The notes under the pieces were generated by a model. It did no database searches, was not told the DNA's origin, and saw only the letters and a program-made list of their open reading frames with translations. Shown here one piece after another: positions 57,636 through 64,000 of a stretch of DNA of 64,000 nt; positions within the stretch are counted from its first letter, which is position 1, and each line of letters begins with the position of its first letter. Where the stretch lies: NCBI RefSeq assembly GCF_013409505.1, contig NZ_JACCBN010000001.1:2666001-2730000 (forward strand), given 5' to 3'. This DNA is from Actinomycetospora corticicola. Lineage in GTDB: Bacteria > Actinomycetota > Actinomycetes > Mycobacteriales > Pseudonocardiaceae. The position numbers and the translations under genes were made by a program.

Positions 57636-58769
57636 TCAGTCGGACGCCGGGGCACCTCCCCCGGGAGTCTCGCGCCACCAGGGCGACCCACGCCCGGCGT
57701 CGGGACGGGAGAGCTCGAGGCGCTGCCCGGGGCGTGGCAGCGCGAGCCCGACGCCGTCGGCCTCCGCCGCGCGCACCGTGCGCTCCGCCGGCTCGGCCCA
57801 GCCGTGGAAGCCGAGGGCGAAGGTCGCCCAGTGCACCGGCAGCATCGTCGAGCCCCGCAGCGCGACGTGGGCCGCGACGGCCTCCTCGGGGGTCGTGTGG
57901 ATGTCCGGCCACAGCTCGGCGTACGCCCCGACCGGGACGAGGGTGAGGTCGAACGGGCCGTGCTCGGCGCCGGTCCGGGCGTGCACGGCGCTCGCCCCGG
58001 TGTCCCCCGCGACGTACACGGCGCGCGTCGGACCGGCCACCTTCCACGCGGCCCACTGCGTGGTGTTGCGCCGGAACCCGCGGCCGGAGAAGTGCCGGGC
58101 CTCCAGGCAGGTGAACGTCAGCCCGGTGAGCACCGCGGCCTCGTTCCAGTCCCGCTCGACGATGCGGTCCGACGCGACACCCCAGGTCCGCAGGTGGGCA
58201 CCGACCCCGAGCGGCACGACGAAGGTCGCGGCGGTGCGGCGGGCCAGCGCGACGACCGTCGGGCGGTCGAGGTGGTCGTAGTGGTCGTGACTGACCAGGA
58301 CGACGTCGACCTCGCCCAGCGCCGTCAAGGCGACCGGCGGCTCGTGCAGGCGGCGCGGCCCGAAGCCGGGGACGGGCGACGTGCGCCGCGACCACAGCGG
58401 GTCGGTGAGGACCCGCCGTCCGTCGATCTCGAGGAGCACACTCGTGTGCCCGAACCAGGTCGCGGCGAGCGGGGCGCGCCCGGACGTCGTGTCCGGGACG
58501 TCGAGCGGGACCGGGCCCGACGGCATCCCCCGCTCCCGGCGGCGCAGCAGCATCGTCGCGATCTGACGCGCCGTCAGGTCCGGTCGTGGCAGGCCCGGCT
58601 CGCGGTTGGCGAAGGTGCCCCCGGGCGCGTGCGGCGAGGCCGCCGCGATCCGGCGCAGCGCCGACGGCCACGCCCCCATGTTCCGGCGGACGTGGAGGCC
58701 GAACCCGGCCACGCCGAGGGCGAGCGGGGCACCGAGACCGACCACGACCGCGCGGGGGGAGCGACGCAC
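57636..58769 (-). CDS. Metallo-beta-lactamase-fold hydrolase (NAPE-PLD/UlaG-like)
   Basis: A 377-residue protein. N-terminal hydrophobic segment at 7-25 (anchor), then RAPLAATWFGHTSVLLEIDG, RVLTDPLWSRRTSPVPGFGP, metal motif LVSHDHYDHLDRPTVVALAR, AVYVAGDTGAS and TMLPVHWATFALGFHGWAEP. It matches MBL proteins that hydrolyse N-acylphosphatidylethanolamine or related phosphodiesters. Membrane-linked; substrate unknown. Confidence 0.88.
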   Translation of the reverse strand: MRRSPRAVVVGLGAPLALGVAGFGLHVRRNMGAWPSALRRIAAASPHAPGGTFANREPGLPRPDLTARQIATMLLRRRERGMPSGPVPLDVPDTTSGRAPLAATWFGHTSVLLEIDGRRVLTDPLWSRRTSPVPGFGPRRLHEPPVALTALGEVDVVLVSHDHYDHLDRPTVVALARRTAATFVVPLGVGAHLRTWGVASDRIVERDWNEAAVLTGLTFTCLEARHFSGRGFRRNTTQWAAWKVAGPTRAVYVAGDTGASAVHARTGAEHGPFDLTLVPVGAYAELWPDIHTTPEEAVAAHVALRGSTMLPVHWATFALGFHGWAEPAERTVRAAEADGVGLALPRPGQRLELSRPDAGRGSPWWRETPGGGAPASD

Positions 58770-58875
58770 GGCGTCAGCCTCCCGTGCCGGCGTCCGACCC
58801 GCTCCCCCGGTCCCCGGCGTGCGTGCCGCCTCACGAGGGCGGGAGACCGGCCCCGCACGGGGGTAACCGGGCGGT

Positions 58876-59325
58876 ATGGCACCTCGAGCGGCGCGTGACG
58901 CCGGCGTCCTGTTCCGTCGGATCGCGGTGACGATCGTCGGCGTCGCCCTCGTCGTGGTCGGCGTCGTCCTGCTCGTCCTGCCCGGGCCCGGCCTGCTGCT
59001 CGTGCTCGCCGGACTGATCGTGCTCGCGAACGAGTACCCCTGGGCGCAGCGCTACGTCGCGCCGGTCCGGCGGCAGGCGATCACGGCCGCGCAGTTCAGT
59101 GTCGCGTCGCGGCTGCGCATCGCCTGGACCGCCGCCGTCGGCCTGGCGCTGGTCATCGGCGGGATCGTGTGGATGACCGTGCCGTCCCTGCCCTTCGCCG
59201 GGGTCGGCACCGGGTCGAGCCTGATCCTCTCCGGGGTCATCCTGCTCGGCCTGCTGGGCTACAGCGTCCACCGCTGGGGCGGCCGCGCCGCGACGCCGGA
59301 GCCTTCCCGACGACGGGTGGTGTGA
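58876..59325 (+). CDS. PGPGW/TIGR02611-type two-plus-two TM protein
   Basis: A 149-residue membrane protein with four TM segments in pairs (IAVTIVGVALVVVGVVLLVL, GLLLVLAGLIVLANEYPWAQ, IAWTAAVGLALVIGGIVWMT, SLILSGVILLGLLGYSVHRW) around LPGPGLLLVLAG. This conserved actinobacterial family has no known function. Confidence 0.85.
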   Translation: MAPRAARDAGVLFRRIAVTIVGVALVVVGVVLLVLPGPGLLLVLAGLIVLANEYPWAQRYVAPVRRQAITAAQFSVASRLRIAWTAAVGLALVIGGIVWMTVPSLPFAGVGTGSSLILSGVILLGLLGYSVHRWGGRAATPEPSRRRVV

Positions 59326-59344
59326 GTCCGTCGTCCGGCCGCGC

Positions 59345-59704
59345 TCAGTTCAGCTGCGACGTCCAGTCCCGCGGGACGCGGTCGGCCGGGCCGGGCACGG
59401 TCTGCTCCGTGGGGTGGTGCCGCGGGTCCGCCAGGTCGGGACCCTCGCCGGCGGCACCGGTCCGGTCGTCGTAGAACCAGTACTCGCCGGGCTCGTAGCT
59501 GGTGAGGATCGGGTGGCCCGCCTCGCGGGCGTGCCGGGTGGCGTGCTGCGACGGCGAGGAGTCGCAGCAGCCGACGTGACCGCACGCGGCGCAGCGCCGG
59601 AGGTGGAACCACCAGCCGCCGTTCCGGTCGCACTCCAGGCAGCCCGCGCCGGACGGGGCGGCGGCGGGGTCGATCTCGCTCGGGGTCTCGTCCACGCGCG
59701 ACAT
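59345..59704 (-). CDS. UBP-type zinc-finger protein
   Basis: A 119-residue protein: GAGCLECDRNGGWWFHLRRC, AACGHVGCCDSSPSQHATRH, AREAGHPILTSYEPGEYWFY. The Cys/His pattern matches the UBP zinc finger of eukaryotic deubiquitinases, also common as a small stand-alone domain in actinobacteria. It likely binds a protein C-terminus or zinc; partner unknown. Confidence 0.85.
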   Translation of the reverse strand: MSRVDETPSEIDPAAAPSGAGCLECDRNGGWWFHLRRCAACGHVGCCDSSPSQHATRHAREAGHPILTSYEPGEYWFYDDRTGAAGEGPDLADPRHHPTEQTVPGPADRVPRDWTSQLN

Positions 59705-59757
59705 CCTGCGCGCACCACCGCCACGCCCGCATCGGTCGTTCGGCCGTACCGCCGCGT

Positions 59758-60801
59758 TCAGCGCGCGGCGCCCCCACCCGCCGTCGGGAACCAGTCCGAG
59801 GCGACGGCGAGATCGTGCTCGGCCCGGAGGATCCGGTCGTGCTCGGCCTGCGTCTCGCCCGCCGGCAGGGCCACGAGCACCGGGTCGGTCGCCCCGCGGT
59901 GGCAGGACAGGTCGTCGATCGGCCACCCCGCCCGGGACGCGCCGGCGCGGTAGGCGCTCTCGTAGAAGTCGAGGACCGCCCCGCGCGGGTCGGCTGCCGC
60001 GCGGGCGTCGGCGTAGGTCAGGACCGCGAGGTGCGCGCCGTTCTGCTCCTGCCACCGCGCCGCGGGCGGGACGAGCGGCGCATCGGTGATCCCGGCGGGT
60101 TCGGGCGCGGTGTACGAGTAGAACGCCGGCTCGGGGGTGACGGGGTCGCCGAACCAGAACCCGAAGCTGACCACCTCCCGTGAGTACGCCTCCCGCGTCA
60201 CCGGGTCGGTGTCGGCGCCGTGCTCGACCACCCGGTCGGAGAACCGGGTGAGTGCGATGTCGAAGGTGTGCCAGAAGTGGTGGACCGGGCTGGTCTTGCC
60301 GCTGTAGCGCCCGGCGAACTCCTCGAGGAGCAGATTGACCTGGCCGAGGATGCGCCAGTACCGGGTGACGGCCTCCGGGTCGTAGGTCGCGTGCTCGGTG
60401 TCCGCGGCGAACGGACGCGCGGCGTCGGGGAGGTCGAACGGACGGGGGTCGGCGATCACGACGGGGAGGCCGAGCGCGGCGAGCCCGGCCGTGAGGTCGG
60501 CGTGGAACGCGGCGACCGAGCGGCCCGCGAGCGGGAAGGACCACCGCCCGCCGTCGGCGGTGCTCAGGTCGAGCCGGTGGTCGAGCAGGTCGAGGTCGAT
60601 CGCGAAGGCCCGGACCCCGTCGACGCTCATCGGCCGGGTCGTCAGGCCGCGCCCGGTGAGGTGCAGGGGCACGTTCCACCAGTGGTTGCGGCGCGGGCTG
60701 GCCGCCAGCCGGACCTTGCCGACGATCTGCAGGAAGCGGTGCACCGTCTCCCGGGTCGGCCGCCAGTCCGCGTAGCGGAGCTCGGGGAACAGCTCGGTCA
60801 T
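59758..60801 (-). CDS. DUF5996 protein
   Basis: A 347-residue protein: MTELFPELRYADWRPTRETV, HRFLQIVGKVRLAASPRRNH, WWNVPLHLTGRGLTTRPMSV, KTSPVHHFWHTFDIALTRFS, EVVSFGFWFGDPVTPEPAFY. The sequence is typical of the DUF5996 family, whose role is unknown. GGAGGCCGGA precedes ATG 60801. Confidence 0.83.
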   Translation of the reverse strand: MTELFPELRYADWRPTRETVHRFLQIVGKVRLAASPRRNHWWNVPLHLTGRGLTTRPMSVDGVRAFAIDLDLLDHRLDLSTADGGRWSFPLAGRSVAAFHADLTAGLAALGLPVVIADPRPFDLPDAARPFAADTEHATYDPEAVTRYWRILGQVNLLLEEFAGRYSGKTSPVHHFWHTFDIALTRFSDRVVEHGADTDPVTREAYSREVVSFGFWFGDPVTPEPAFYSYTAPEPAGITDAPLVPPAARWQEQNGAHLAVLTYADARAAADPRGAVLDFYESAYRAGASRAGWPIDDLSCHRGATDPVLVALPAGETQAEHDRILRAEHDLAVASDWFPTAGGGAAR

Positions 60802-60934
60802 TCCGGCCTCCGGGGAGCGGGTCGTGGGCTCCGCCCATGGCACCAGGAACGCGTGCCGCGCGCATCGGTCGGACGACCGTGCCGGATCTCCTGTTCTCAC
60901 AGGGTCCACTCGGATCGCGCGCTACCGTTCCGCC

Positions 60935-61732
60935 ATGGCGGAGGGACCCTGGCCGGACGAGCTCGATCTCAGCCGTCCCAACGGGGCGCGGGTCTACGAC
61001 CACCTCCTCGGCGGGGCGCACAACTTCGAGGTCGACCGGGACCACGCCCGGCGGCTCCTCGCCGCGAACCCCGACCAGCAGTTCGGGGCGCACGCGAACC
61101 GGTCGTTCCTGCGCCGCGTGGTGCAGTGGTGTCTCGCCCGCGGGGTGCGGCAGTTCCTCGACCTGGGCTCGGGCATCCCCACCGTCGGCAACGTGCACGA
61201 GATCGCGCTCGCCCCGGACCCGTCCGTGCGCGTCGCCTACGTCGACTGCGACCCGATCGCCGTCGCGCACAGCGCGAGCATCGTCGCCGACCTGGACACC
61301 GTCACCGTGACCCGTGCCGACCTCACCGACGCCGCCGGCGTGCTCGGCGCGGACTCCGTCGCCGGGCTGCTGGCCTTCGACGAGCCCGTCGCCGTGCTCG
61401 CGGTCGCGTGCCTGCACTTCGTCATCGGCGACGCGGAGCGCTTCATGTCCGTCTACCGCGACCGGCTCGCGCCGGGCAGCGTCCTCGCGATCAGCCACGG
61501 CAGCGACGACGTCGAGGACCCCGACCACGCGGCCCGCATGCGGGCCGTGGCGGACAGCTTCGCCGACACCGCGTCGCCGGTGACGTTGCGCTCCCGCGCC
61601 GAGGTCCGGGGGCTGCTCGGCGACTTCACGGTGGCCGACCCCGGCGTCGTCGACATCACCGACTGGCCGCAGGCGGGCCTGGCGCCCCGCGCGGCCGCCA
61701 CCTGGGCCGCGGTCGGGGTGAAGGGCGGCTAG
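60935..61732 (+). CDS. DUF574 SAM-dependent methyltransferase
   Basis: A 265-residue protein of the actinobacterial PF04672 family: ELDLSRPNGARVYDHLLGGA, HNFEVDRDHARRLLAANPDQ, RQFLDLGSGIPTVGNVHEIA, VAYVDCDPIAVAHSASIVAD, VLAVACLHFVIGDAERF. It binds S-adenosylmethionine. The family is amplified in actinomycetes and mostly uncharacterised. Confidence 0.9.
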   Translation: MAEGPWPDELDLSRPNGARVYDHLLGGAHNFEVDRDHARRLLAANPDQQFGAHANRSFLRRVVQWCLARGVRQFLDLGSGIPTVGNVHEIALAPDPSVRVAYVDCDPIAVAHSASIVADLDTVTVTRADLTDAAGVLGADSVAGLLAFDEPVAVLAVACLHFVIGDAERFMSVYRDRLAPGSVLAISHGSDDVEDPDHAARMRAVADSFADTASPVTLRSRAEVRGLLGDFTVADPGVVDITDWPQAGLAPRAAATWAAVGVKGG

Positions 61733-61747
61733 GTCCGGCCGTGCCCG

Positions 61748-62248
61748 TCAGCGGGGGTCGCCCCGCTGCGCGACGAGGTCGGAGACCGCCTTCGGGATCG
61801 TGGTCTCGAAGTCGTGCAGCACGACGTGGTCGGGCCTGATCGTCAGGACCGCCGTCTGCCGGTAGAGCGCCCGCACCCCGGCCTCCCAGGCCGGCATCGC
61901 CTCGGCCGGCGTGATCTTGCGGGACGCGGCCACGAACTCGTCCCGCACCCCGTCGACGATCTCGATCTCCGCCCGGCCGCGGATCAGCAGGGAGCGCGGC
62001 GGCATGCCCGGCCGGTCGACGGCGAGGGCGACCCGCGGGTGGGCCGTGATCGCGGCGACCTTGGCCGAGTGCACGACGGTGGTGATCACGATCGCGGTGC
62101 CGTTCCACCAGAACGCCGTCGGCACCACGCGCGGGTCGCCGTCGAGGCCGACGTAGGACAGGCGGGCGGGGACGTCGGAGAACAGCAGCTCCTGGGCGAC
62201 GGGGTGCGCGAGGGTCTCGGTGACGGTGCGGGCGTCCATGGTGCTCAT
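61748..62248 (-). CDS. Pyridoxamine-5'-phosphate-oxidase-family flavin/F420-binding protein
   Basis: A 166-residue split-barrel protein: PVAQELLFSDVPARLSYVGL, PRVVPTAFWWNGTAIVITTV, HSAKVAAITAHPRVALAVDR, SLLIRGRAEIEIVDGVRDEF, DHVVLHDFETTIPKAVSDLV. Members bind FMN or F420 and act on varied substrates. The start at MSTMDARTVT has CAGGAGCACCCCG upstream. Confidence 0.83.
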   Translation of the reverse strand: MSTMDARTVTETLAHPVAQELLFSDVPARLSYVGLDGDPRVVPTAFWWNGTAIVITTVVHSAKVAAITAHPRVALAVDRPGMPPRSLLIRGRAEIEIVDGVRDEFVAASRKITPAEAMPAWEAGVRALYRQTAVLTIRPDHVVLHDFETTIPKAVSDLVAQRGDPR

Positions 62249-62492
62249 CGGGGTGCTCCTGGCGATCGGGGGTCGGTCATCCCCGGGACGGAGCCGGATC
62301 GCGGTTCTCGACATCGCCGCGCGACGGTGTGGAATTCCTGTCGCTGGGTGCAAGCAGTGACGCACTACGTTCACCCGGGCTCGCGGCCGCCGTCGAGAGC
62401 CGTTCCTCTCCCGGACCGCGGTTCACGACCACAGCGTGTGAACAGCAGTCGCTCAGGCGTGTCTGCTGCCGAGAATGTGCAAGAGTAGGGCG

Positions 62493-63029
62493 ATGACCGT
62501 CGCCGTCGGGAAGCCGACCGTGCGCCCCGCCGGGGTCGAGGACCTGCCCGCCGTCGAGCTGCACATGCGCGCGATGCTCGTGGAGCTCGGCGGGCACGAC
62601 CCGCGGTTCCACACCGACGTGGACGACCTCGCCGCCGCGTACCTCGGTCAGCCCGACCGGGTGCTGCTCGTGTCCTACGCCGAGGACGGGACGGTGGCCG
62701 GCACCGCGTCGGTGCGGCCCGGTGGGCCCCAGGCCGAGTACGTCCCGGAGTGGCTGGCGGCGCGCTACGCGTCGGCCTCGGTCGGCCAGATCTGCCGGGT
62801 GTGGGTGGCGCCGTCGGCCCGGCGCGGCGGGTACGGGCGGACCCTCGCGCAGGCCGCCGTGGACTGGGCGGTGGACCGCTTCGACGTCGTCTGCCTGCAC
62901 ACGAACGCCTCCGTGCCGGGCGCGCTCGCCTTCTGGCGGGCCTTCCCCGGGCTCGTCGAGGTGTACGACGCCCGGCCGGACCCGTGGTCGACGGTGCACT
63001 TCGAGGTGGCTTCGCCAGGTGAGCACTAA
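62493..63029 (+). CDS. GNAT-family N-acetyltransferase
   Basis: A 178-residue acetyltransferase: VRPAGVEDLPAVELHMRAML, VGQICRVWVAPSARRGGYGR with the acetyl-CoA loop RRGGYGRTLAQAA, and VCLHTNASVPGALAFWRAFP. The substrate is unknown. The TAA is inside a hairpin shared with the convergent RibD-like gene. Confidence 0.85.
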   Translation: MTVAVGKPTVRPAGVEDLPAVELHMRAMLVELGGHDPRFHTDVDDLAAAYLGQPDRVLLVSYAEDGTVAGTASVRPGGPQAEYVPEWLAARYASASVGQICRVWVAPSARRGGYGRTLAQAAVDWAVDRFDVVCLHTNASVPGALAFWRAFPGLVEVYDARPDPWSTVHFEVASPGEH

Positions 63030-63061
63030 AGAGCGTTATAGCCCCACTTAGTGCTCACCTG
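63016..63061. terminator. Bidirectional hairpin shared by two stop codons
   Basis: Perfect 14-bp arms CAGGTGAGCACTAA (63016-63029) and TTAGTGCTCACCTG (63048-63061), 18-nt loop. The GNAT TAA is in the left arm and the RibD-like TGA in the right. Confidence 0.75.
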
Positions 63062-64000
63062 CGCGTAGCGCACCTGATCGCCAGCGGCTCCCACCGCGGG
63101 AGCTGCATGACCTCGACACCGACCGCCTCGAGCTGGGCGCTCCCGCTCGGCGCGGTGACGAAGTCCGGCGGCTCGCTCCACGCGTGGACCACCCGCGGGA
63201 TCCCGGCGCGGGCGATCAGGGCGGCGCACGGGTCGGGCCGCGACGCCCGCTCCCCGCACGGCTCCAAGGAGCTGTACAGCGTGGCCCGACGCAGCCGCGG
63301 GTCGTTGCCCAACGCCCGCAGCACCCCCTCCTCGGCGTGGTCGAGCGGATGATCCCGCCGCGACCACCCGGCACCGAGCACCGTGCCGTCGTCGGCGACC
63401 ACCACGCACCCCACGCTGAACGCGGTCGCCGACGGCGGGCAGTGCTCAGCGAGCAGACACGCCTCGGCCAGGTGCCGGTCGTCGGCCTCGCCGAAGCGGT
63501 GGCGCAGCAGGACGTCGCCACCGATCGTGCGGGTCTCCACCAGGTGCGGGGCCCGGCCGCCGCCGGTGAACCGCGGACCGTCGCCCACCAGCTGCGGGGC
63601 CAGGACCAGCTGCAGCTCGTCGACCAGACCCGCCGTCAGGAACTCGCGCAGCACCGCCGCGCCGCCCTCGATCATCAGCCGCACCACACCCTGTGCCCCG
63701 AGCGCGTCGAGCACCTCACCGGGGCTGCCGGCGAGCGTGATGGTCTCGGCCCCGGGCTCGGCCTGGACGCGGGCGGACGGGTCGATCGCACCCGTCGTCA
63801 GGACCACCCGCAGCGGACTCGGCGGGAGCCCGCGGGCGACCCGGGCCGCCCGGCGCTCCGGGGCGCGGACCAGCAGCCGCGGGTCGTCCGCGCGGACGGT
63901 GCCCGCCCCGACCAGGATCGCGTCGACCCCCGCCCGCTCCTGGTCGACCCGGTCGAGATCGGCGGGACCGGACAGGATGCGGCGCTGCGGGGTCGCATCG
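63055..64000 (-). CDS. RibD-like protein with reductase domain first, deaminase second (5' end off window)
   Basis: At least 314 residues; the start is beyond 64000. The first part is a RibD C-terminal/DHFR-like reductase (VDAILVGAGTVRADDPRLLV, PPSPLRVVLTTGAIDPSARV, GVVRLMIEGGAAVLREFLTA, DELQLVLAPQLVGDGPRFTG). The last about 140 residues are a cytidine-deaminase-type domain with zinc ligands His-Ala-Glu (DHPLDHAEEGVLRALG) and EPCGERASRPDPC. Standard RibD has these domains in the opposite order. It probably takes part in riboflavin or modified-pyrimidine metabolism. Confidence 0.82.
   Translation of the reverse strand, partial: DATPQRRILSGPADLDRVDQERAGVDAILVGAGTVRADDPRLLVRAPERRAARVARGLPPSPLRVVLTTGAIDPSARVQAEPGAETITLAGSPGEVLDALGAQGVVRLMIEGGAAVLREFLTAGLVDELQLVLAPQLVGDGPRFTGGGRAPHLVETRTIGGDVLLRHRFGEADDRHLAEACLLAEHCPPSATAFSVGCVVVADDGTVLGAGWSRRDHPLDHAEEGVLRALGNDPRLRRATLYSSLEPCGERASRPDPCAALIARAGIPRVVHAWSEPPDFVTAPSGSAQLEAVGVEVMQLPRWEPLAIRCATRR

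Noticed and set aside
1-64000. tRNA, rRNA, CRISPR arrays, prophage or insertion sequences
   Set aside because: I found no tRNA-like T-loop cluster, no regular spaced repeats and no transposase, integrase or phage structural genes.

Overview
The window is very GC-rich actinobacterial chromosome. Three markers fit a mycothiol- and F420-using actinomycete: a mycothione reductase, an F420/Ddn-type nitroreductase, and the actinobacterial families DUF574 methyltransferase and DUF222/HNH. A Pseudonocardiaceae-like host is my inference from overall style, not a proven assignment. I see no rRNA, tRNA, CRISPR array, transposase or prophage. It looks like an accessory catabolic region made of many short regulator-plus-enzyme modules.

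Layout. 1-6.5 kb: a siderophore-interacting protein behind an IdeR/DtxR-type iron box, then a quinate/shikimate-to-protocatechuate module (TetR, MHS-family transporter, dehydroshikimate dehydratase, quinate/shikimate dehydrogenase, TIM-barrel protein) whose three promoters share one operator-like motif. 6.6-11.8 kb: secreted trypsin-like protease, mycothione reductase, an HDWGG alpha/beta hydrolase divergent from a TetR, a CinA-like amidohydrolase, a cupredoxin-like protein. 11.8-18.4 kb: an autoregulated TetR with three operator copies, Ddn-like protein, saccharopine-dehydrogenase-like reductase, XRE-cupin regulator, His-rich methyltransferase, SRPBCC protein, cobyric acid synthase, MarR. 18.5-22 kb: formamidase module with a cytoplasmic periplasmic-binding-protein-fold sensor and a MetX-like hydrolase. 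22-24.6 kb: DUF222/HNH protein and an ArsR/SRPBCC pair. 24.6-29.9 kb: a LuxR-HTH fused to a ligand-binding (PBP) domain, divergent from a RutA-type flavin monooxygenase and a penicillin-acylase-family amidase. This is the best candidate for an undescribed amide/lactam catabolic system.

29.9-39.3 kb: SDR/thiolase pair behind a tandem palindrome, an AlkX-like TetR divergent from a single-chain desaturase/hydroxylase-reductase-ferredoxin fusion, malate synthase G, an acyl-AMP ligase with a translationally coupled hydrolase. 39.4-47.8 kb: a frameshifted NmrA-like gene, then a LysR-controlled betaine catabolic operon (SolA-like oxidase, Rieske oxygenase, ALDH, collapsed FAD-protein remnant, Rieske reductase, HpbD-like epimerase). 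This resembles the (hydroxy)proline-betaine pathway. 47.8-51.5 kb: Na+/H+ antiporter, DUF4118 membrane protein, secreted glycine-rich protein. 51.5-53.8 kb: an aldehyde dehydrogenase relic and then a two-gene molybdenum-storage-protein (MoSto) locus flanked by two nearly identical 19-bp-stem hairpins. 53.8-64 kb: RsbW-like ATPase, SCO1-like protein, a DUF1330-like gene carrying the same operator as the TetR/hydrolase pair 45 kb away, an esterase fragment, GH13 amylase, MBL hydrolase and small housekeeping or unknown genes, ending in a RibD-like protein with reversed domain order.

Common themes are oxidation or hydrolysis of plant-derived small molecules (quinate, betaines, amides, alkyl chains), paired local regulators with visible operator palindromes, and several decaying genes (at about 40.0, 45.4, 51.7 and 55.6 kb).
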